From Desulfosarcina sp. BuS5 (GTDB lineage Bacteria; Desulfobacterota; Desulfobacteria; Desulfobacterales; BuS5): a DNA stretch of 64,000 nt. Each line of letters starts with the position of its first letter. Positions within the stretch are counted from its first letter, which is position 1. Positions 8,060 to 16,470 of the stretch are shown here, in pieces. The translations under genes were made by a program, and so were the position numbers. The DNA lies in assembly GCF_028752835.1 (NCBI RefSeq), contig NZ_CP087952.1, forward strand, positions 3,904,501-3,968,500, in the 5' to 3' direction. Below the pieces are notes generated by a model. The model had not been told where the DNA came from, made no database searches, and saw only the letters and a program-made list of their open reading frames with translations.

Positions 8060-9010
8060 GTGCATCATAGTGCCCAAGGAAGAATATCCGGGGATATTGC
8101 AAAGGGTATTGCCGTTATCACCCTGATGTTCGCTGCATCTGTTTATGTGCCTTTTATAGGGTTCGTATGCGCCATGCTGATACCGTTGCCCGTCCTTTTT
8201 TATCGTTCAAAGCTCGGCCGGCAGGCCGGGATGATGATTTCAGGACTGGCAATAATTGTAATGATTATTTTGCTTGGCAATATATCCTTTGATCTGTTTT
8301 TGTTAATTGAACTTATGTTGCTCGGTTTTGCATTAAGCGAAATATTTGAACTTGATCTTTCTATTGAAAAAACAGTTCTATATTCATGTTGCATAGTTCT
8401 ATTTACAGGTTCCATAGCGGTGATTTTTTACTGTAACATGTCTGATATAAACCTTTATAATGTTGTATCTGAATATGTTAAACAAAACCTTGAGCTTACC
8501 ATTGCCCTTTACGAAGATATGGGGTTGCCCGAAGAGAGTCTGTATGCTATTTCGAGTACCGTTGATACTATTCAGTACATACTGGTGCGAATCATTCCAG
8601 CTTTGATTGTAGTGTCGACATTGTTTGTAAGTTGGGCATGCATATTGCTTTCAAAGCCTTTGTTGAAGGCAGGAAAACTCTTTTACCCTGACTTTGGCTC
8701 TCTGAATATATGGAAGGCTCCCGAATTTCTGGTATGGGTTGTCATTTTATCCGGCGTGATGCTGCTTTTACCTTACACTTATTTAAAGATTTTGGGACTT
8801 AACGCTTTAATAGTACTTATGAGTATATATTTTTTTGTGGGGATAGCTATTATTTCTTTTCTTTTTGAAAAAAAAGGACTTCCCCGCATGCTCAGGTTTA
8901 TTTTGTACAGCATCATGGCCTTTCAGCAGATAATTCTTATCCTGGTGATCGGGCTTGGGTTTTTTGATACATGGCTGAACTTCAGAAAACTGGAAATCGG
9001 AGAAAGTTGA
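8060..9010 (+). CDS. DUF2232 family membrane protein
   Basis: This 316-aa protein has about eight hydrophobic segments, spread from AVITLMFAASVYVPFIGFVC at the N-terminus to LRFILYSIMAFQQIILILV near the end. Proteins of this kind (DUF2232/YybS-like) lie between rpsR and rplI in many deltaproteobacteria and Firmicutes; their function is not settled. The start is GTG 8060 with GAGAGGG nine bases upstream. It sits in the rpsF-rpsR-X-rplI-dnaB operon, which supports the family call by context. Confidence 0.85.
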   Translation: MHHSAQGRISGDIAKGIAVITLMFAASVYVPFIGFVCAMLIPLPVLFYRSKLGRQAGMMISGLAIIVMIILLGNISFDLFLLIELMLLGFALSEIFELDLSIEKTVLYSCCIVLFTGSIAVIFYCNMSDINLYNVVSEYVKQNLELTIALYEDMGLPEESLYAISSTVDTIQYILVRIIPALIVVSTLFVSWACILLSKPLLKAGKLFYPDFGSLNIWKAPEFLVWVVILSGVMLLLPYTYLKILGLNALIVLMSIYFFVGIAIISFLFEKKGLPRMLRFILYSIMAFQQIILILVIGLGFFDTWLNFRKLEIGES

Positions 9011-9038
9011 TTTTTTATAAATGGAAGAGGTTGTTTAA

Positions 9039-9485
9039 ATGAAATTAATCTTAAAAGAAACAATAGAAACTCTTGGCATTATCGGGACCCAGGTGGATGT
9101 TGCCAACGGTTATGCCAGAAATTATCTTTTGCCGCAAGGCAAGGCTGTTCTTGATACGCCTCAAAATCATAGGATCCTTGGGCAGCAGAAAAAGAAATTT
9201 GATTTGCAGATAGCCAAAGAAAAGAAGATAGCGGAGGATATGGCTGAACAGCTTAAAGACGTCTCTTGCAGAATAACCGCGCGAGTTATTGATGAAGATA
9301 ATCTATACGGCTCGATAACATCTCGTGATATTGCTAAAGCGCTTGGCGATCAGGATATCCAGGTTGAAAAGAGGATGATTCTTCTTGCTGAGCCGATAAA
9401 GCAGATAGGTTCCTACAAGGTGCCCATAAGGGTTTATGCTGATGTTGAACCTGAAATAACTGTTGAAATAGTGCCGGAGAAATAG
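9039..9485 (+). CDS. rplI: 50S ribosomal protein L9
   Basis: L9 binds 23S rRNA near the L1 stalk and helps maintain reading frame. The N-terminal signature GIIGTQVDVANGYARNYLLP is clear, followed by the long central helix and the C-terminal domain (LYGSITSRDIAKAL). The 148-aa length is standard. ATG 9039 follows AGAGG. Confidence 0.97.
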   Translation: MKLILKETIETLGIIGTQVDVANGYARNYLLPQGKAVLDTPQNHRILGQQKKKFDLQIAKEKKIAEDMAEQLKDVSCRITARVIDEDNLYGSITSRDIAKALGDQDIQVEKRMILLAEPIKQIGSYKVPIRVYADVEPEITVEIVPEK

Positions 9486-9522
9486 GGCGCTTTTATTAAG
9501 AGATGGGCATTTGGGTGTGGTT

Positions 9523-10890
9523 ATGGAAAAGGATACTTCTTTATATAAACTGCCACCGCAGAATATTGAATCCGAGGAGAATATTATAAGTGCGATTCTC
9601 CTTGATAATGATGTGCTTCATGATGTTGTCGAGATTGTGGCGCCTGATGATTTTTATAGGTCATCTCATAAAGTGATTTATGAAGCCATTACCGAGCTTT
9701 ATTCTAAAAACGAACCTGTAGATCTCATAACACTTACAAATATTCTTAAAGAACGTGGAAAGCTTGACGAAGTGGGTGGCGCTACATATATCGCCGGTAT
9801 AGTCGATACGGTGCCTCTTGCTGTAAATGCCCAGTATTACGCCAAAATCATTCATGACAAGGCATGCTTGAGGCGTCTTATTGAAAAAGCTAACGAAATT
9901 TCCAGGCGGTGTTACGAGGACAGGGGTGATGTCGATGAAGTGATAGGTTTTGCCGAAAAATCAGTTTTTGAAATAGCTGAAAATAAAATAAGACCTTCAT
10001 TCTTTTCCATAAGCAGACTTGTCGATGGCAACATTGCTGCTCTTGAAGAACAGCAGGGAAATAGAGCTTTTCTAACAGGAGTGCCATCGGGATTTAAAGA
10101 ATTTGACAAGCTGACCTCGGGATTCCAGGGCTCGGATCTGATAATTTTAGCCGCGCGGCCCGGCATGGGCAAGACAGCCCTTGCTCTTAACATCGCAAGG
10201 AATGCTGCTGTCGAAGGGAATATATCGGTAGCCGTATTTTCACTTGAAATGTCAAAAGAACAGTTATCCATGCGTTTGCTATGTTCTGAAGCAAGGGTGG
10301 ATTCTTCCCGTGTGCGGGGCGGTTTTTTAGGTGATGATGATTGGTTAAAGCTTACAGATGCAGCCAGCGTTTTGACTTCGGCTCCAATTTTTATTGATGA
10401 TTCACCCGATATTACATCGTTATCCATAAGAGCAAAGTCCCGCAGGCTCAAAATGGATAATGATTTGGGCCTTGTCGTTATAGATTATCTTCAGCTTATG
10501 AGGGGTAGTTCTCCGGCCGAGCGGAGGGATCTGGAAATTTCGGAAATTTCAAGATCATTAAAGGCCCTGGCAAAGGAGCTTGACATTCCGGTGGTTGCCT
10601 TGTCGCAGTTGAACAGAAAGCTGGAAGAACGGGGCGACAAGCGGCCCCTGCTTTCCGATTTAAGGGAATCCGGCGCCCTGGAACAGGATGCCGATCTGGT
10701 AGCATTTATTTACAGGGACGAAGTATACAACAAGGACGAAAATAATCCTAAACAAGGCACATCCGAGATTATACTCGCCAAACATAGAAACGGGGCGATA
10801 GGCAAGGTGAATTTGACTTTTTTGAGCGCCTATACCCGCTTTGAAGATATGGCTTTTGAGCATGATTTCGGAAGCGGCTATGTACAATAG
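9523..10890 (+). CDS. dnaB: Replicative DNA helicase DnaB
   Basis: DnaB unwinds DNA at the fork as a hexamer. The N-terminal domain (PPQNIESEENIISAILLD) is followed by the RecA-like core with Walker A ARPGMGKTALALNIA near residue 211, SLEMSKEQLSMRLL, Walker B VVIDYLQLM, and SQLNRKLEERGDKRPLLSDL with the ESGALEQDAD end. There is no intein. ATG 9523 is chosen over upstream TTG/GTG codons, giving 455 aa. It overlaps coaBC by 11 bases, implying coupling. Confidence 0.97.
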   Translation: MEKDTSLYKLPPQNIESEENIISAILLDNDVLHDVVEIVAPDDFYRSSHKVIYEAITELYSKNEPVDLITLTNILKERGKLDEVGGATYIAGIVDTVPLAVNAQYYAKIIHDKACLRRLIEKANEISRRCYEDRGDVDEVIGFAEKSVFEIAENKIRPSFFSISRLVDGNIAALEEQQGNRAFLTGVPSGFKEFDKLTSGFQGSDLIILAARPGMGKTALALNIARNAAVEGNISVAVFSLEMSKEQLSMRLLCSEARVDSSRVRGGFLGDDDWLKLTDAASVLTSAPIFIDDSPDITSLSIRAKSRRLKMDNDLGLVVIDYLQLMRGSSPAERRDLEISEISRSLKALAKELDIPVVALSQLNRKLEERGDKRPLLSDLRESGALEQDADLVAFIYRDEVYNKDENNPKQGTSEIILAKHRNGAIGKVNLTFLSAYTRFEDMAFEHDFGSGYVQ

Positions 10891-12124
10891 TATTCAGAAT
10901 AAAAATATAGTACTATGCGTATGCGGCGGCATTGCCGCCTACAAGGCTGTCGAACTTTTAAGGCTTCTTGTAAGGCATGGGGCGGCTGTAAGGGTTGTAA
11001 TGACGGAAAATGCCGTGGAATTTGTCGGGCGGCTGACTTTTGAAGCCATATCAGGCAGACCTGTTTGTACTACCTTTTTTGGCCGGGCCGCCGATCCTTC
11101 CATCAAACATATTGTATGGGCTGAAGAAGCGGATGCTGTTATAGTAGCGCCTGCCACTGCCAACATCATAGGTAAATTGGCAAACGGTATAGCAGATGAT
11201 GCTATCAGTACATTTATGCTTGCTGTTACCTCTTTCAAAATCATATGTCCCGCCATGAATACCCACATGTATGAAAACAGGGCTGTTCAGAGGAATCTTG
11301 ATATACTGGAAAGCGACGGTTTTTTTATTATGGAACCTGAATCAGGGGATCTCGCATGCGGGACCACAGGCCCCGGGCGTCTTCCGGACCCTGAAAGTAT
11401 AATTGACCGGCTCAACTCCCTGATTACATCAAAGGATTTTTCAGGTCGCAAGGTGCTGGTCACAGCCGGCCCCACACGAGAACCGGTTGATCCGGTCAGG
11501 TTTATCAGCAACCCCTCATCAGGCAGAATGGGCTTTGCCGTGGCAAAAGCAGCGGAGCAGAGAGGAGCTGAAGTAGTGTTGATCACCGGCCCGGTAAGCT
11601 TGCCCGACCCGCCCCGAATCACCACACTCAGAGTAAATACAGCTATGGAAATGGCAGACGTTGTGTTTGAGTACATGGATAAATCGGATATAATAATAAA
11701 AACGGCTGCTGTTTCTGACTACAGACCTGTTGATCCGGCGGAGCACAAAATAAAAAAAGGTAAAGAGACTATAACTCTTTCTATGCAGAAAACCCGGGAT
11801 ATCCTGAAAGAACTCGGGAAAAATAAAAAAGACCGTATTCTCGTCGGCTTTGCAGCTGAAACAGAAAATCTTGAGCAATACGCACAGCAAAAACTCCGCG
11901 AAAAAAATCTCGATCTTATAGTCGGAAATATAGTAGGCTCTTCCTCATCATCAGGCTTTCAGTCAGAAACCAACAAAGTGACTCTATTTTTCAAGGATGG
12001 CGCAAAACAATCTCTGCCTCTAATGGAAAAAGAAGACGTTGCGAATGCCATCCTGCAAAGCATCCTTGATCAAAAGTTTGCAAGCCAGGTCTATTCCCCG
12101 CCTCTTTTTAAACCCGTGAAATGA
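10880..12124 (+). CDS. coaBC: Bifunctional phosphopantothenoylcysteine decarboxylase / phosphopantothenate-cysteine ligase
   Basis: CoaBC performs two steps of coenzyme A synthesis. The CoaC half has the flavoprotein start IVLCVCGGIAAYKAVELLR, the catalytic His in KHIVWAEEADA, and PAMNTHMYEN, the PxMNxxM motif. The CoaB half begins at about residue 190 (KVLVTAGPTREPVDPVR) and holds NPSSGRMG and the loop KIKKGKE. ATG 10880 lies inside the dnaB end, preceded by GGAAG; length is 414 aa. The 3' end overlaps the convergent mtaB by 17 bases. Confidence 0.96.
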   Translation: MYNSIQNKNIVLCVCGGIAAYKAVELLRLLVRHGAAVRVVMTENAVEFVGRLTFEAISGRPVCTTFFGRAADPSIKHIVWAEEADAVIVAPATANIIGKLANGIADDAISTFMLAVTSFKIICPAMNTHMYENRAVQRNLDILESDGFFIMEPESGDLACGTTGPGRLPDPESIIDRLNSLITSKDFSGRKVLVTAGPTREPVDPVRFISNPSSGRMGFAVAKAAEQRGAEVVLITGPVSLPDPPRITTLRVNTAMEMADVVFEYMDKSDIIIKTAAVSDYRPVDPAEHKIKKGKETITLSMQKTRDILKELGKNKKDRILVGFAAETENLEQYAQQKLREKNLDLIVGNIVGSSSSSGFQSETNKVTLFFKDGAKQSLPLMEKEDVANAILQSILDQKFASQVYSPPLFKPVK

Positions 12125-13430
12125 TCCTGCCGCTAGTGGAATTGTTTTTTAATTGCACTATCCTTGCTTCTACTATTGAATTTTTCAGATCATCGCCACC
12201 ATTTACATGAACCGGTATATAATTTGAAGTCAGCCCTTTTAATTCTCCGTTTTTGGTTCTTTTCCCCTCTATTATGATTTTCACTTTTTTTCCGATAAAT
12301 CCGGAGTAGAATTCTTTTTTTTTCAATGCTCCCAATTCACGCAGCATGCCGGTTCTGAGCTTTAGCGTTTGCGGAGAGATTTGATCCGGATATCCGGCGG
12401 CCGGGGTGCCTTTGCGGGGTGAAAATGGGAAAACGTGCAGATAAGTCACCGGCAGTTCATTTATCAGGGAATATGTATTATAAAAAGCTTCTTCCGTTTC
12501 ACCTGGAAAACCTGCAAGTATGTCTACTCCTATGGCGGCTCCAGGAATCGATTTATGAATTTTTAAAACCAGTTTCCTGAAAAGTTCTCTGTCATATGGT
12601 CTGTTCATTTTTTTGAGAATGAAATTATCGCCGCTTTGCAGTGGTAGATGAAAATGGCGGCAGAAAACATTCGATTGTTCCACAAGTTTTACGATACTCC
12701 CTGTCAGCTCTCGGGGCTCTATGGAACTTAATCGTATCCGGCATTCCGGTTTTGCTTTTTCTATCTTTTCCAGTAATTCAGAAAGGCTGCTTGCAGGTTT
12801 AAGATCCAAACCGAAGACTCCAAGGTGTATGCCGGTAAGGACAACTTCATTAAAACCTTTTTTACTGAATTTATTGATTTTTTCCAGAACCTGATCGGGT
12901 GACATGCTTCTGCTGCGCCCCCTGGCATAAGGGACTATACAATAAGTGCAGAAAGCATTGCATCCGTCCTGTATTTTTAAGAACGGCCTGGTTCTTTTTC
13001 TCGAATCCGGCTCCGTTAAAAGTACTTGATTATCAGACTCTATTTTTTTTTGATGATCCGATTCTGTAAAATGAGACTTAAGCTCAGAGTCTGAAAGGAT
13101 AATTTCCGGTATTTTCTTTTTGGAGTTGGCGATAACCGAGTGAACCCCGTTTATTCGGTTTATTTCATCCGGTTCAGTTGCAGCGTAACATCCTGTTACA
13201 ATTATTCTTGCTTCAGGATTGGCGCGGATGGCTTGTCTGATTGCCTGCCTTGACTGCATGGATGCCTTTTGTGTGACAGTGCATGTATTTATAATGCAAA
13301 TATCTGAATTCTGCCGGCATGCCACAGGTGATGTTTCCTCCATGCCCGCCTTTTTCAAGGCATCCGCAATATCTTCGGATTCGCATTGATTAACTTTGCA
13401 GCCAAGTGATTTAATTGAAAAACGTAGCAT
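12108..13430 (-). CDS. mtaB: tRNA (N6-L-threonylcarbamoyladenosine37-C2) methylthiotransferase MtaB
   Basis: MtaB converts t6A37 to ms2t6A in tRNA. The N-terminal UPF0004 domain has its cysteines (LGCKVNQCESE, NTCTVTQKA, GCYAATEP). The radical SAM cluster motif CNAFCTYC follows near residue 155, then GIHLGVFGLDL, RLSSIEPREL and PLQSG. The C-terminal TRAM-like region (GKKVKIIIEGKRTKNGELKG) completes it. CKVNQCESE distinguishes MtaB from MiaB and RimO. It is convergent with coaBC. Confidence 0.95.
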   Translation of the reverse strand: MLRFSIKSLGCKVNQCESEDIADALKKAGMEETSPVACRQNSDICIINTCTVTQKASMQSRQAIRQAIRANPEARIIVTGCYAATEPDEINRINGVHSVIANSKKKIPEIILSDSELKSHFTESDHQKKIESDNQVLLTEPDSRKRTRPFLKIQDGCNAFCTYCIVPYARGRSRSMSPDQVLEKINKFSKKGFNEVVLTGIHLGVFGLDLKPASSLSELLEKIEKAKPECRIRLSSIEPRELTGSIVKLVEQSNVFCRHFHLPLQSGDNFILKKMNRPYDRELFRKLVLKIHKSIPGAAIGVDILAGFPGETEEAFYNTYSLINELPVTYLHVFPFSPRKGTPAAGYPDQISPQTLKLRTGMLRELGALKKKEFYSGFIGKKVKIIIEGKRTKNGELKGLTSNYIPVHVNGGDDLKNSIVEARIVQLKNNSTSGRIISRV

Positions 13431-13608
13431 TCTATTATTATAATACCCAGATGGATTCTATTATATCAAGAAGTTAAACCTTTATTTATGCCATACTTCC
13501 TCATTTTTTTAAAGGGTTTTTTATTAAACAAAATCTACGCGCAAAATTATAAAAGAAAAAATACCATAATTATAATTTCTGTTTTTCTGTTTTATGTTGA
13601 ATTACTTC

Positions 13609-13637
13609 TTGACACGGAATAGAGTCTTTGGAATACT
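13609..13637 (+). promoter_or_regulatory. Sigma-70 promoter for the kinase/GAF/Usp operon
   Basis: TTGACA (13609-13614) and AATACT (13632-13637) are separated by exactly 17 bases. The predicted start is near 13644, about 67 bases before the first ATG at 13711. The intergenic space between mtaB and this operon is otherwise AT-rich and featureless. Confidence 0.7.
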
Positions 13638-13710
13638 TTTTTTAAAAAATATTGAAATTTCTTGTTGATATGCATAAAGAATTAACGGAGCATATAAAAA
13701 AGGAGGAGTC

Positions 13711-14382
13711 ATGAAAACAAAGAATCGTTCCATAGGGCAGATCGTAGAAGAACAAGTTCAGAAATGGCATGTTTCGCAGATTGAGAAGGCTGACGAAAAA
13801 GAGGCTCTCCCCATAGTTACTATATCCCGGGAGCCAGGCAGCGGTGGAAGTATAGTTGCAAAGAAACTTGCTGAAAAACTTGAATTTGATATCTTTAACA
13901 AGAGTTTCGTTCAAGATATGGCTGAGGGCACTAAAATCAGCGAGAGATTCTTTGAGACAGTAGATGAGAAAGGAGTCTCCGTTTGGAATGAATGGATATC
14001 ATCTCTTGTGGATTACAGACATCTCTGGCCTGATCAGTATCTCAAGCATCTGATGCAAGTTATTGGTACAATCGGTAAACATGGACGAGCCATAATAGTT
14101 GGAAGAGGAGCTAATTTCGTACTCCCCCCTTTAAGACGGTTTAGAGTACGCATCGTGGCGCCGGAGAAAAAAAGGATAGAAAAAATATCTATCGATTACG
14201 GGATCTCTTTAAACGAGGCTAAACGACGCATCATAAAAACCGAATCTGATCGGCGGGCTTTTATCAGGAAATATTTCAATGCAGATATCAAAGATCCCGC
14301 AAATTATGATCTTGTGATAAATACGGGGGCCATTAGTTTAGATGTCGCAGCTGACGCAATAAAAGGCGCGTTGGGGGCATAA
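13711..14382 (+). CDS. Cytidylate kinase-like family protein (AAA_26 type)
   Basis: The protein has a P-loop-like start, IVTISREPGSGGSIVAKKLAE, near residue 33, followed by an LID-like basic segment (KRRIIKTESDRRAFIRKYF), as in the cytidylate-kinase-like family common in sulfate reducers. It is not the housekeeping Cmk: the nucleotide-specific motifs differ and it starts a signalling operon. ATG 13711 follows AGGAGG. The four genes to 16384 run on one strand with short gaps, ending in a universal stress protein. The true substrate is unknown. Confidence 0.8.
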   Translation: MKTKNRSIGQIVEEQVQKWHVSQIEKADEKEALPIVTISREPGSGGSIVAKKLAEKLEFDIFNKSFVQDMAEGTKISERFFETVDEKGVSVWNEWISSLVDYRHLWPDQYLKHLMQVIGTIGKHGRAIIVGRGANFVLPPLRRFRVRIVAPEKKRIEKISIDYGISLNEAKRRIIKTESDRRAFIRKYFNADIKDPANYDLVINTGAISLDVAADAIKGALGA

Positions 14383-14445
14383 GTTTTTATAAGGCTGTAA
14401 AAGCTATAGATTACCTCTTGTCTTTGGTAATCAGGAGAAGCTGTA

Positions 14446-15012
14446 ATGAAACAGAAGAATAATAGAAAATTTTATTTACGGGAATACAGGGCCATCAGTC
14501 ATGCTATTTCAACATATGAAGACATGAACCTGCTGTTTCAGCATCTTGTTGAAGGGCTTTGCCGCACATTCGGTTTTAAAGGCAGCAGTATCCTGCTTTA
14601 TGATGATAAAGAAAAGGAATTGTTTCGCATAAGCAGTTATGGATTAAGCGATGAATATTTAGCTAAAGGATCTCTGTATGTGGACGACGAGCTTGATGAG
14701 TTTATGAAAGGGGAGATAGTCTTGTATGCAAACATTAAAAATAGTCAAAGAGTACAATATGCTGATGCAGCAATAAAAGAAGGGATTGTATCCATATTCT
14801 CGGTGCCTATTAAATGCAGAAATACAGTTATCGGGATACTTAAAGGTTATCAGAACAAACCTATATTGATGCATGAAGATGATATTGAATCGATTAAAGT
14901 GCTGTTACAGCAACTGGGACTGGTAATCGAAAGCAATGGAATGAAAAATTTTATGGACAGCGTAAAAGCAGCCATGTCCAATCTTCCGCTTTATATTACA
15001 GAAGGACATTAG
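14446..15012 (+). CDS. GAF domain protein
   Basis: Residues about 20-165 form a single GAF domain (MNLLFQHLVEGLCRTFGFKG ... VSIFSVPIKCRNTVIGILKG), with no output domain, in a 188-aa protein. GAF domains bind small ligands or act as dimer partners. ATG follows AGGAGAAGC. The stop is three bases before the next gene, so it probably works with that kinase-like protein as its sensor partner, which is inference from position. Confidence 0.85.
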   Translation: MKQKNNRKFYLREYRAISHAISTYEDMNLLFQHLVEGLCRTFGFKGSSILLYDDKEKELFRISSYGLSDEYLAKGSLYVDDELDEFMKGEIVLYANIKNSQRVQYADAAIKEGIVSIFSVPIKCRNTVIGILKGYQNKPILMHEDDIESIKVLLQQLGLVIESNGMKNFMDSVKAAMSNLPLYITEGH

Positions 15013-15015
15013 CAG

Positions 15016-15921
15016 ATGGCTGACCGTATCATCACGGATACGACCGGTTTTTATGATATAGGCTATAACGATTTAATATTACTTGGCAATAAACATTATA
15101 AAGTCATAGGAAACGCAAAGGAGCTTAGGTTCGGTATTGAGGACCCAAAATTTTGGGTCAAAAGGGTGATAGATACCGAGACCAATGAGAGAAAGATCCT
15201 AAAGCTGGTTTTTTATGAAACCTTTGACACTACACTTGGTGGAGTTAAAATAAAATGTTTCAGAAATCCTGAAAAAGAAGCGGATATTTTAAAACTGGTA
15301 GAACAGCATCCTTTTTTTATGCACGGTACTTCAACCAGGGATTCAGAAGGGAATAATGTCAGGATAATTGATGTTGTACGTGGAACCAATCTTTTTGTTT
15401 ATATCGAATCCTTGAATATGAAACACGAGGACTATTTTCAATCATTTCTTCCTGTTATTATTAAACGACTGGCAAAGGCTTTCGAAGCGATCCGTTTTCT
15501 TCACATAAACGGCTTCAGGCATGGAGATGTCAGAAATGATCATATTATAATTGAACATAATACCGGAAACTATGTGTGGATTGATTTTGACTATGATTAT
15601 TCTGCCCCGGAAAATCCGTTCAGTTTAGATCTCTTCGGGATGTGCAACATTCTACTATATGTGATCGGTAAGGGTTTTCATATTTATTATGCAATAATGC
15701 ATGATGCTTTACAATACGGGGACTTGAAGGATAGAATAACCGTAGATGATTTTTCGCTTCTTGATCCGTCCAGGCTGTTAAATCTTAAAAAATTATATCC
15801 TTATATGCCAAACAGGCTTAATGATATTCTCATGCATTTCTCCGGTGGCTCAAGTATATTTTATGAAACTGCAGATGAATTAATTGAGGATTTAAATAGA
15901 TGTATATACACAATTTTTTAA
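15016..15921 (+). CDS. Atypical protein-kinase-like protein
   Basis: The 301-aa protein shows a kinase-like fold. A catalytic-loop-like HGDVRNDHI lies near residue 175, with the candidate catalytic Asp, and IDFDYDY replaces the usual DFG near 195. A candidate ATP lysine is in ERKILKLVFYE. The glycine-rich loop is not obvious, and DFG is altered to DFD, so it may be an atypical or weak kinase. The usual helical lobe follows (PFSLDLFGMCNILLYVIG). It lies between a GAF protein and a Usp, suggesting a stress-signalling module. Confidence 0.72.
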   Translation: MADRIITDTTGFYDIGYNDLILLGNKHYKVIGNAKELRFGIEDPKFWVKRVIDTETNERKILKLVFYETFDTTLGGVKIKCFRNPEKEADILKLVEQHPFFMHGTSTRDSEGNNVRIIDVVRGTNLFVYIESLNMKHEDYFQSFLPVIIKRLAKAFEAIRFLHINGFRHGDVRNDHIIIEHNTGNYVWIDFDYDYSAPENPFSLDLFGMCNILLYVIGKGFHIYYAIMHDALQYGDLKDRITVDDFSLLDPSRLLNLKKLYPYMPNRLNDILMHFSGGSSIFYETADELIEDLNRCIYTIF

Positions 15922-15937
15922 TTATCCGGAGGCGATT

Positions 15938-16384
15938 TTGAAAAATACAATTCTCGTACCTTTAAATGAGTCTATTATATCACAGATGGTCATAGATTAT
16001 CTGATTAATATCGGATTTGACCCTGAACAGGTTGATATTACGCTGCTTCATATATTCCGAAAGCCATCAGCCGAAGAAGAGCTTATGGGGAAGAAGTTCG
16101 CAAAGGAAAGGATTCCCAAGATAAAAAAATTTTTAAACCGGATCAGAAAAAAACTTGTTGATAATGGTTTTTTTGAAGCTCAGACAAAAATAAAGATACT
16201 AACAAAACAGTACTTAAGTGTTACTGACGGAATTATCGATCAGTTCAAAAAGAATCAATATAAAATGGTAATGATCGGCAGAAGAAGGATGTCCAAATCT
16301 GAAGAGTTTGTGCTGGGTGATATCAGTATTAAACTTGTCAGGGCTCTTGAGGAAACGGCTGTGGTGGTGGTAAAGTCAAAATAA
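15938..16384 (+). CDS. Universal stress protein (UspA family)
   Basis: This single Usp domain (148 aa) starts NTILVPLNESIISQMVIDYL and ends with the family-like segment MIGRRRMSKSEEFVLGDISI and AVVVV. The nucleotide-binding motif G-x2-G-x9-G(S/T) is only partly kept, so ATP binding is uncertain. The start is TTG 15938, five bases after CCGGAGG. It is the last gene of the operon from 13711. Confidence 0.85.
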   Translation: MKNTILVPLNESIISQMVIDYLINIGFDPEQVDITLLHIFRKPSAEEELMGKKFAKERIPKIKKFLNRIRKKLVDNGFFEAQTKIKILTKQYLSVTDGIIDQFKKNQYKMVMIGRRRMSKSEEFVLGDISIKLVRALEETAVVVVKSK

Positions 16385-16470
16385 CCCGGATAGTTTTAAC
16401 CACTTAATTATAATATTGTAGTTTTATAACATAATGTTACTATAACCTGCCTTTTTAGTATCTGCTTCTC

